A stretch of 8,508 nucleotides of DNA from Gp7-AA10 sp035516895 (GTDB lineage: Bacteria; Acidobacteriota; Thermoanaerobaculia; Gp7-AA8), in NCBI GenBank assembly GCA_035516895.1, contig DATIZY010000038.1:1-8508 (forward strand), in the 5' to 3' direction. Of the stretch, positions 1 through 6,190 are shown in pieces. The notes under the pieces were generated by a model. It made no database searches. It was not told the DNA's origin and was given only the letters and a program-made list of their open reading frames with translations. Each line of letters begins with the position of its first letter. Within the stretch, counting starts at the first letter, position 1. The translations under genes and the position numbers were made by a program.

Positions 1-31
1 ATGCCATAGCGATGAATTTCGAATTCCGAAA

Positions 32-96
32 TTCGAATTTCGAATGAAGAATTCGTTGGCGGCGCCGCGGCGTTTTTTCTTCATTCGAAATTCGAA
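32..96. repeat. TTCGAA-rich perfect inverted repeat (20-bp arms)
   Basis: Positions 32-51 and 77-96 are exact reverse complements (20 bp). The pairing continues outward imperfectly to about position 21 on the left and 107 on the right. The 25-base loop is GC-rich, contains the palindrome CGCCGCGGCG (63-72), and is followed by six Ts (73-78). The AT-rich arms contrast sharply with the neighbouring coding DNA. The element lies just beyond the stop of the response regulator gene, so it could act as a transcription end for that gene or for a convergent gene off the left edge. It could also be a dispersed intergenic repeat. The structure is seen directly; the role is inference. Confidence 0.85.
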
Positions 97-104
97 ATTC
101 GAAA
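84..104. repeat. Three tandem copies of TTCGAAA
   Basis: Three head-to-tail copies of the 7-mer TTCGAAA lie at 84-90, 91-97 and 98-104, inside and just outside the right arm of the larger inverted repeat. The matching left side (15-45) has diverged copies of the same TTCGAA core. This suggests the hairpin was built from a short iterated palindromic unit. Confidence 0.8.
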
Positions 105-108
105 ATCA

Positions 109-1518
109 TCATTCTTTCTGCTCCACCTCGGCGACGGCGTCCTCCTGCTTCGCCTCTCTCGGAATCAGATCGTATTTCTTCGCGTAGTACCGGAACGACC
201 GGAAGGACATGCGCAGCAGCTCGGCCGCCTGCGTCTGCACGCCGCCGGTCCGCTCGAGCGCTTTCATCATGAAGATCTTTCCGATGGCCTCGAGGTGATC
301 CTGCAGGGAGATGCCGTCCGGAGGAAGATCGAACGTCACATCCGGCACCGTCCCGCCTAACAGCACTGCCTCGGGCAGCGACTTGGTGGTGAGCACGTCG
401 GAGGTCTCGAGCGCGATCATGCGCTCGACCACGTTCTCCAGCTCGCGCACATTGCCCGGCCAGTGGTACTTCTCGATCGCCCGCACCGCGTCGGCGGAGA
501 TCTTCTTCTGCGGCACGCCGAGGTTCGAGCAATACTTCGCGATGAAGTGCTCGACGAGCAGCGGGATGTCGTCTCTGCGCTGGCGGAGCGCCGGAAGATT
601 GATCGGAATGACGTTGATGCGATAGAAGAGATCTTCGCGGAACGTCCCCGCCTTGATCGATTCGGCAAGGTCGCGGTTCGTCGCCGCGATCACGCGCACG
701 TCGACCTGCGTCTCGACGTTCGATCCGACTTTGCGGACCACGCGGTCCTGCAGCACGCGCAGCAGCTTGATCTGCATCGCCGTCGTGGTCTCGCCGATTT
801 CGTCGAGGAAGATCGTGCCGCGGTCGGCTTCCTGAAACAGGCCCCGCTTCTCGCGGATCGCGCCGGTGAACGAGCCGCGCTCGTGGCCGAAGAGCTCGGA
901 TTCGAGCAGGTTCTCCGGCAGCGCACCGCAGTTGATCGAAACGAACTTTCCCCGGCGGCCGGAGTTGTAGTGGATTGCGCGTGCGATGAGCTCCTTGCCG
1001 GTGCCCGACTCGCCGGAGATCAGCACCGTCGACATCGTTTTCGCGATGCGCTGCACGATCGAGAAGATCTCCTGCATCCGCGAGCTGCGGCCGATGATGT
1101 TCGAGAACGTGAAGCGCTCTTCGAGCGCGGTGCGGAGGTGGAGGTTCTCGTCCTCGAGCTCTTTCTGCGCGACCGCTTTGCGGACGATGATCTTGAGCTC
1201 GTCGATGTCGAACGGTTTGGCGATGTAGTCGAACGCGCCGGCCTTGAGCGCATCGACGGCCGACTTCGTCGAGGTGTGCGCGGTGATCATGATGACCGCG
1301 ATCGACGGGTTCTGATTTTTGATTTCGCGCAGGAGCTCGAGGCCCGAGCCGTCGGGCAGCATGAGGTCGCAGAGGACGACGTCGGGCTCGTCTTTCGCGA
1401 GCGTCGCCCGGCCGTCGGCCAGCGATGCCGCGGTCTCGACGCGCCAGCCGTCCTCTTCGAAAACGATGCTGAGAAAGTCGCGGAGCGACGCCTCGTCGTC
1501 CACGATCAGGAGGTCCAT
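109..1518 (-). CDS. Sigma-54-dependent response regulator, NtrC/PilR type
   Basis: A 469-residue two-component regulator that, once phosphorylated, should activate sigma-54 RNA polymerase by ATP hydrolysis. Receiver domain (about 1-115): acidic pair D7-D8, phospho-acceptor D51 in LCDLMLPD, T79 and K101. AAA+ domain (about 137-370): Walker A GESGTGKE (169-176), sigma-54-contacting loop GSFTGA (215-220), Walker B TIFLDEIGE, and the ATNRDL segment. A Fis-type helix-turn-helix (about 410-452) ends in MSFRSFRYYAKKYDL, which resembles PilR, the type IV pilus regulator. The open frame extends upstream, but ATG 1518 begins the receiver fold exactly (MDLLIVDD) and the extra codons are low-complexity antisense of the helicase. 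No clear Shine-Dalgarno precedes it. It starts 10 bases after the helicase stop. No sensor kinase gene is next to it. The family call is firm; PilR orthology is likely but not proven. Confidence 0.97.
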   Translation of the reverse strand: MDLLIVDDEASLRDFLSIVFEEDGWRVETAASLADGRATLAKDEPDVVLCDLMLPDGSGLELLREIKNQNPSIAVIMITAHTSTKSAVDALKAGAFDYIAKPFDIDELKIIVRKAVAQKELEDENLHLRTALEERFTFSNIIGRSSRMQEIFSIVQRIAKTMSTVLISGESGTGKELIARAIHYNSGRRGKFVSINCGALPENLLESELFGHERGSFTGAIREKRGLFQEADRGTIFLDEIGETTTAMQIKLLRVLQDRVVRKVGSNVETQVDVRVIAATNRDLAESIKAGTFREDLFYRINVIPINLPALRQRRDDIPLLVEHFIAKYCSNLGVPQKKISADAVRAIEKYHWPGNVRELENVVERMIALETSDVLTTKSLPEAVLLGGTVPDVTFDLPPDGISLQDHLEAIGKIFMMKALERTGGVQTQAAELLRMSFRSFRYYAKKYDLIPREAKQEDAVAEVEQKE

Positions 1519-1527
1519 GATCGGTCG

Positions 1528-1533
1528 ATTATA
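1528..1533 (-). promoter_or_regulatory. Possible -10 element (TATAAT) before the response regulator
   Basis: A perfect TATAAT on the minus strand overlaps the helicase TAA stop. Nine bases separate it from the ATG of the response regulator, so a transcript from it would be almost leaderless. That would fit the missing Shine-Dalgarno. No good -35 is found at 16-18 bases spacing. Chance occurrence is possible, but such AT-rich hexamers are rare in this DNA. Confidence 0.25.
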
Positions 1534-3133
1534 CGGGGAGGAGCGCGAGTAACTCCGTGATCCGCCGCTCGTCGAGATATTCGGTCGACAGCTCGGCGAT
1601 GAGCCGCTCGATGCCGGCCGGATAGCGCCGCGCGAGCTGTGGCGGCGCGCCGCGCAGACGTCGGGCCAGCGCCGCCGCGGCGGCACCGTGCGGAATGTGG
1701 GGCGGGAGGAGGGCGAGGCTGTCCGGGTTCCCACCGTCCGAAGCCGCTGCTCGATTCAGGAGCCGTTTTCGAGCGCGATCCTTGGCCGCGATCGTCGCTA
1801 CGATGCGCGTCCGTCGCGACTCGGGCATGAAGTAGATCGCCTCGACGCAATCGCGCGTCTGCCCGATGCGCCACGCGCGGCCGTTGCGCTGATCGAGCTT
1901 CACCGGATTCCACGGGATGTCGTAGTGCACGACGACTCCGGCTCGCTGCAGGTTCAGACCTTCCGAAGCGAGGTCGGTGCAAACGAGAACGTCGATGCAG
2001 CCGCGGCGAAATGCCTCGATCGCGTCGATCGGAATCGCGTCGCGGCTGGTGATCACGCCCGCTCCGATCGCTCGCGCGATGTCGTGCGCCGTTGCGACCG
2101 CGGACGTAAAGATCAGCGCCGGCTCGCGACCGATCGTCTTCGAGAGGAGGTCGCGTTTCTCGTTCGGCGCGACAAGAGCGGCGTCGCGAATCGCGTCGAG
2201 GCGGCGAATCTCTTCGCCAATCTCGTCCGCACCGACGCGCGACTCTTCGGGCGCGAACACGTCCCAGAACAGCACCTCCTGCAGCGCGTCGCGATCTTCC
2301 TCGTCGCCGAACGCGCGGCGGTACTCGCGCTTCGTGAGCGTGCGTCCGCCGCGCAGACAGTCGAGCGCGCGCTCGTAGAAGCGCTTCTGCCGGCGGATCG
2401 ACTCGAGAAGCGCGGCGGGGCTCGACTCCAGCCGGCGCCACAGCGTTCGCCGCAGCAGCTCGCGATGTCCTTCGACGAGTGGAAAGCGCAGCTCGTCGAT
2501 CGTGCCGATCTCCGGCACCCGATGCCGCACGACGCGCCGCCGGATCGCGCCGAAGCGAAGCGACTCGGGCAGCACGCCGCGATCGCGGCGGATGACCAGC
2601 TCGGCGATGACCGCGCGAATCCCGCAGGCATCGCGTGCGTGAAACGCGCGTTCGATCGAGCCGACGCCCGCGAATCGGAGCGCGTCGTCGGCGGCGATCA
2701 GCGAAACGAGCGCGAAGAGATCGTCCGGCGAATTGCAGATCGGCGACGCGGTCACCAGAAGCAGCCCCGCGCCGATCGATCGCCGCGCGAGAGCGTCGTA
2801 GCGCCGGGTCGCCGGATTGCGGAACGCGTGCGCCTCATCGACGATCACGAGGCGATCGCTGCCCGGCGCCGGCACGAATCGCTCGCCGGCCAGTGAATCG
2901 TGCGTGATCACGCGCGCGGCGGCGCCGAACGTTTCGAGAGTCGCCTGCCACTGCGCGACGAGCGAAGCGGGGACGATGACGTCGACCGGGCCGCGGTGCC
3001 GCCGAGCGATCGACGCCGCCACAAACGATTTGCCGAGGCCCGCTTCGTCCGCGAGGATCGCGCCGTGAAACCGGGCGAGCATCGCGCGAATGCGCTCGAT
3101 CGCTTCGCGCTGATGCGGCGCGAGCTCAATCAT
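1529..3133 (-). CDS. SF2/SNF2-type DEAH helicase, compact, partner of the adjacent DNA methylase
   Basis: A 534-residue DNA-dependent ATPase/translocase. Motifs in order: Q-like LAPHQREAI (4-12), motif I DEAGLGKS (29-36, K35), Ia VIVPASLVAQW (53-63), motif II DEAH (99-102), motif III VTASP (127-131), motif IV ALIFTSAV (339-346), motif V TDLASEGLNLQ (386-396), motif VI QRNGRAWRIGQ (415-425). The V-VI block, with HYDIPWNP between the motifs, is typical of bacterial SNF2/RapA-like enzymes. About 110 C-terminal residues (425-534) are unassigned, and no nuclease or DNA-binding accessory domain is visible. The start at ATG 3133 places motif I near the N-terminus. The start codon lies upstream of the methylase stop (8-base overlap, ATGATTGA) and lacks its own Shine-Dalgarno, which points to translational coupling. 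The pairing suggests a role in restriction, modification or phage defence (inference). It could instead be a repair translocase. Confidence 0.93.
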   Translation of the reverse strand: MIELAPHQREAIERIRAMLARFHGAILADEAGLGKSFVAASIARRHRGPVDVIVPASLVAQWQATLETFGAAARVITHDSLAGERFVPAPGSDRLVIVDEAHAFRNPATRRYDALARRSIGAGLLLVTASPICNSPDDLFALVSLIAADDALRFAGVGSIERAFHARDACGIRAVIAELVIRRDRGVLPESLRFGAIRRRVVRHRVPEIGTIDELRFPLVEGHRELLRRTLWRRLESSPAALLESIRRQKRFYERALDCLRGGRTLTKREYRRAFGDEEDRDALQEVLFWDVFAPEESRVGADEIGEEIRRLDAIRDAALVAPNEKRDLLSKTIGREPALIFTSAVATAHDIARAIGAGVITSRDAIPIDAIEAFRRGCIDVLVCTDLASEGLNLQRAGVVVHYDIPWNPVKLDQRNGRAWRIGQTRDCVEAIYFMPESRRTRIVATIAAKDRARKRLLNRAAASDGGNPDSLALLPPHIPHGAAAAALARRLRGAPPQLARRYPAGIERLIAELSTEYLDERRITELLALLPV

Positions 3134-6122
3134 CGGCCGCTTTGCCGAGGCGGCGCGCGAGGAATGCGGCGAGGCGATGCTCCTCGTCGCGTGTGATGCC
3201 ATAGGCTGCCGCGATGTCGATGGGAGGCCGGCTCTCGACCGCCCCCCGCGGGCCGAGAGCTCGCGCGACATCGGCCGGCAGCGGCACGCGGGCGATCGTC
3301 CGGCCGAAATAGCGGTAGTGAAAATCCTTCGCGCGCTCGGCGGTGATCACCGCGAGCGCGTTGAAGATCGCGGAGCTGAGCACGTTGGCGATCGCCCGCG
3401 CTTCGCCCATCGAGCTCGCTTCGAGCGTGTAAAGCGTCTGGTTCGGGACGAGCGGCACGCCGCGCTCCCCACGGCCTAACACGGCGGCGTGGATCCCGCG
3501 CCCGACATCCTTCCACACGACTTTGATGCCGAGGTGTTCGGAGCGGACGTAGTCGAGCCGCAGGTCGTCCGGGCTGACTCTCCGCGCTTCCGCGAATTTC
3601 TCCAGCCATCGCGGAATGCGCTCCCATCCGCCGCGGGGCGGCCAGAGCATCCACGACGCGCCGGTGACCACCCCGGCGGCGATGTCGCGGCCGCGAACGC
3701 AGCGTGCGACGAAGCGGATCGGAACGCGCAGCCCGTCGGTCGTTTCGACGGAATCGGCGCGGACGGATTTGACATCGAGAAAAAAGAGATCGTTGTCACC
3801 GCTCTTCACGCCCATCACCGGCCGGCGGTGCAGCGATTCCTGCAGCGGCGGATGGTCGCGGAAGATCCGGCTGACGATCTCGAAGACGTCCGGCGGGAGC
3901 AGCGACCACTCCGATCCGGCGACGGCGAGCGCCTGCTGCGGCATCGAAAACGATTCTCCGCCCGCCGTCACCTGCACTTCACACGACGGTTTGCGTCTGG
4001 ACACTGTTAGGCCGAGAGGGAAGGTGTCCGCATCGAAGAGGAGGCGCGCGCGTTCGCTCCAGTCGTCGATGGCGACGATGTCGAGCGACTCGGCGGCGCG
4101 ACGCAGCGGCGCCGCGTATGCCGCGTTCAGGACCTTTGCCGGCATCAGCAGAGCGACGATCCCCGCCGGCGCGGTCAGCGCAACGGCGCGCTCGAAGAAA
4201 ACGATCGAGAGATCGGGCTGATGAAATGCCGTGTTGCGGCCGGCGGATGCGCGGAAGAGGCGATAGCGATCGGCGTACATCCGCTTCGAGCGCGCGTCGA
4301 TGCGCTGATTGCGGACCCACGGCGGATTGCCGAGGACCACATCGAAGCCGCCGCGTGCCATCACGTGCGCGAAGTGCACGTCGTACGAAAAGAAATCGAG
4401 CTCGCCCTCTTCGGCGGAGCGCTGGCGTTCGCGCGATTCGACGACGCGCGCGTGCAGCTCGCGGCACCGCGCGACGTTGAGCGGACGCACGCGGCCGAAG
4501 AGGTCCTTCTGCGGAGCGGCGGTCTCCTGCAGCTCCCGCTCGTCGATGTCGATCGCTTTCGTCAGCAGATCGCCCGCGAGCCGCTGATCGTTGCTGCGAA
4601 TGATCCGGGCGAGCGCCGGCCGCTCGTGTGCCGGTGCGCTTCGATAGCGCGCGACGAGGTCCGCCTGCGCGCGAATGCCGCTCATCCACTCGCGATAGAC
4701 GTCCGCGCGGCCGTCACCGAGGAAGTCGATGGGGCTGAGCAGGGAGTTGCCCTGCATGATGTTGCGATCGAGATTCGGCAGCGGCGGAATCGAATCGACC
4801 GGGCCGCCGCGCTGCGAGACGATGGCGAGCCACAGACGCAGCTCGCAGAGGCGCACCGCCTCCGGCTTGAGATCGACGCCGAACAGCGAGCGTTCGACGA
4901 TTGCCTGCCGGTCCGGAAGAACGCCACTAATTTTCATGATGAGTTTTTCGATCGTCTGCAGCGCGGACAGCAGGAAGGCTCCCGACCCGCAGGCGGGATC
5001 GAGGACGGCGATCGATTCGAGCCTGCGCAGCAGGTTCGGCCCTTCGTCGCGGCCGCACCATTCGGCGATGGCGCGTTCGGTGAGCGCGTCGACGATCGCA
5101 CGCGGCGTATAGAAACTGCCGGTCGCGGCGCGCTCCTCCTCGGCCATGAGCGATTCGAAGACTTTGCCGAGCATTTCCGGATCGATGTGGGTGCCGGCGG
5201 AGTCGCTCTCGTCGATCGAGAAGGCGAAGCGCTCGAAAACGCTTTCGATGATCCGCTGGATCAGGTCGTTCGAAAGATCGAGGATCGGATGACGCCGCTC
5301 GAATGGCGCAGGCTCAAACAGCCCGCCGTTGAGGTACGGCACGTTGCCTAACAGACGGGGCGGAAGGTGGCGCTGGTGCAGCGGAGTGTTGAGACAGCCG
5401 AAAAACAGCGGCGCGAGTACCGATGTGTAAAACGGATGTCCGCTCTGCAGCGCGGCGTCGAGCCGGTCGACGAGGAACCGGCGCTCGCCGTTGAGCCAGC
5501 CCTTCTGCTGAATGAAATAGAGGAAGAGCAGGCGGGAGAGGACCAGCAGCGCCTCGCCGGCCGTGGCGGCGATGCGCTCGCGCGGGCACTGCGCGCGCAG
5601 CGACGCGTCGACGTCCCGCACGGCGCCTCGGAAGCGCTCGAAGAACTGATGCGCCAGCGTTTCGCGATCGAGAGCGCGATGAAACAGCCGCGCGTGATCG
5701 GCGCTCGCTGTCGCCGTGAGCAGATTGAGCCGGTCGAGCGCGTGCAGCGAAGGATGCCGCAGATCGATGTCGAGCCGCCGAAGATCGCGGACCGGCGAAA
5801 GGTCGTACAACGCCATCGATGACGGCGACCAGGCGAGGAGCGCCGGCTTGCGAAGCACGTTGTACGACTGCAGCGAACGGAGAAACCGCTGCGCGGCGTC
5901 GCGCTCCGGCAGATCGAAGCCGGCGACGACATAGCAGTCGAGTGCGGCGGTGCGCGCGGCGAGGTAGAGCGTCGAAGTGTCCGGCCAGGCGATGTCGATT
6001 CCGGCGCGGCGCCACTCTTCGGGCACGATCTTCACCGGCTCCGCCGGATAGCCGAGCTCCGTCAGCAGCGCGAACACCTCGCAGACCGACGAGCAGGCGC
6101 GGATGCGTGCCGCGTCGATCAC
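3126..6122 (-). CDS. Eco57I/PglX-like adenine-N6 DNA methyltransferase with target-recognition domain
   Basis: A 998-residue DNA methyltransferase expected to methylate adenine in a specific site using S-adenosylmethionine. From the GTG start: an N-terminal alpha/beta region (about 1-150) of unclear role; a helical region (about 155-330); TGSFYTP (335-341); SAM motif I DPACGSGAFL (375-384); the second SAM-binding acidic segment FGVDLKPE (about 414-421); catalytic NPPW (599-602); and a C-terminal target-recognition-like domain (about 760-950) with GVKSGDNDLFFLD. This order is that of type IIG, BREX PglX and DISARM DrmMI methylases. I chose GTG 6122 because GGAG lies 7 bases upstream. The in-frame ATG at 6188 would leave 2 bases to the divergent gene and has no Shine-Dalgarno. 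No PD-(D/E)XK nuclease motif is intact. Its stop overlaps the helicase start, so the two probably act together. Confidence 0.93.
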   Translation of the reverse strand: MIDAARIRACSSVCEVFALLTELGYPAEPVKIVPEEWRRAGIDIAWPDTSTLYLAARTAALDCYVVAGFDLPERDAAQRFLRSLQSYNVLRKPALLAWSPSSMALYDLSPVRDLRRLDIDLRHPSLHALDRLNLLTATASADHARLFHRALDRETLAHQFFERFRGAVRDVDASLRAQCPRERIAATAGEALLVLSRLLFLYFIQQKGWLNGERRFLVDRLDAALQSGHPFYTSVLAPLFFGCLNTPLHQRHLPPRLLGNVPYLNGGLFEPAPFERRHPILDLSNDLIQRIIESVFERFAFSIDESDSAGTHIDPEMLGKVFESLMAEEERAATGSFYTPRAIVDALTERAIAEWCGRDEGPNLLRRLESIAVLDPACGSGAFLLSALQTIEKLIMKISGVLPDRQAIVERSLFGVDLKPEAVRLCELRLWLAIVSQRGGPVDSIPPLPNLDRNIMQGNSLLSPIDFLGDGRADVYREWMSGIRAQADLVARYRSAPAHERPALARIIRSNDQRLAGDLLTKAIDIDERELQETAAPQKDLFGRVRPLNVARCRELHARVVESRERQRSAEEGELDFFSYDVHFAHVMARGGFDVVLGNPPWVRNQRIDARSKRMYADRYRLFRASAGRNTAFHQPDLSIVFFERAVALTAPAGIVALLMPAKVLNAAYAAPLRRAAESLDIVAIDDWSERARLLFDADTFPLGLTVSRRKPSCEVQVTAGGESFSMPQQALAVAGSEWSLLPPDVFEIVSRIFRDHPPLQESLHRRPVMGVKSGDNDLFFLDVKSVRADSVETTDGLRVPIRFVARCVRGRDIAAGVVTGASWMLWPPRGGWERIPRWLEKFAEARRVSPDDLRLDYVRSEHLGIKVVWKDVGRGIHAAVLGRGERGVPLVPNQTLYTLEASSMGEARAIANVLSSAIFNALAVITAERAKDFHYRYFGRTIARVPLPADVARALGPRGAVESRPPIDIAAAYGITRDEEHRLAAFLARRLGKAADD

Positions 6123-6129
6123 CAGTAGA

Positions 6130-6133
6130 CTCC
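6130..6133 (-). promoter_or_regulatory. Ribosome binding site deciding the methylase GTG start
   Basis: GGAG on the minus strand lies 7 bases before GTG 6122, which is good Shine-Dalgarno spacing. Neither the in-frame ATG at 6188 nor other nearby in-frame codons have a comparable site, so this sets the methylase start. Confidence 0.6.
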
Positions 6134-6151
6134 GCAGCGCTGACACTGAGT

Positions 6152-6176
6152 CGGCGCGCGCCGGCTGAGAGCCGGC
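6152..6176. promoter_or_regulatory. Overlapping palindromes between divergent genes
   Basis: The 68-base gap between the divergent starts contains the perfect 12-base palindrome CGGCGCGCGCCG (6152-6163). It is overlapped by a hairpin made of two GCCGGC copies (6160-6165 and 6171-6176) around TGAGA. It could be an operator or an RNA hairpin in either 5' leader. No convincing -10/-35 pair was seen in either direction. The symmetry is real; the function is unknown. Confidence 0.35.
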
Positions 6177-6190
6177 ACGACGTTCCATCG

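Noticed and set aside
1..108. CRISPR-like array from the repeated TTCGAA units
   Set aside because: Units are 7 bases and contiguous, with no spacers; this is a simple palindromic tandem repeat.
463..1560. Long plus-strand open frame opposite the response regulator
   Set aside because: It is an antisense shadow: composition is dominated by R, D, E, A and L with no recognisable domain, while the minus strand encodes a complete receiver-AAA-HTH protein.
1519..1734. N-terminal extension of the response regulator
   Set aside because: These codons are antisense-frame overlap with the helicase 3' end, rich in R, S and P, and receiver domains begin at the MDLLIVDD strand.
1688..2896. Long plus-strand open frame opposite the helicase
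   Set aside because: It is antisense to all the helicase motifs, is arginine- and alanine-rich, and has no ribosome binding site or family signature.
1529..6122. Complete DISARM, BREX or type I restriction system
   Set aside because: No DrmA/DrmB/DrmC, PglZ, BrxC, HsdS or HsdR gene is present in the window; only a methylase and a helicase can be supported.
6123..6188. ATG 6188 as the start of the methylase
   Set aside because: It leaves 2 bases to the divergent ATG 6191, has no Shine-Dalgarno and adds a hydrophilic non-conserved-looking leader. GTG 6122 has a well-spaced GGAG.
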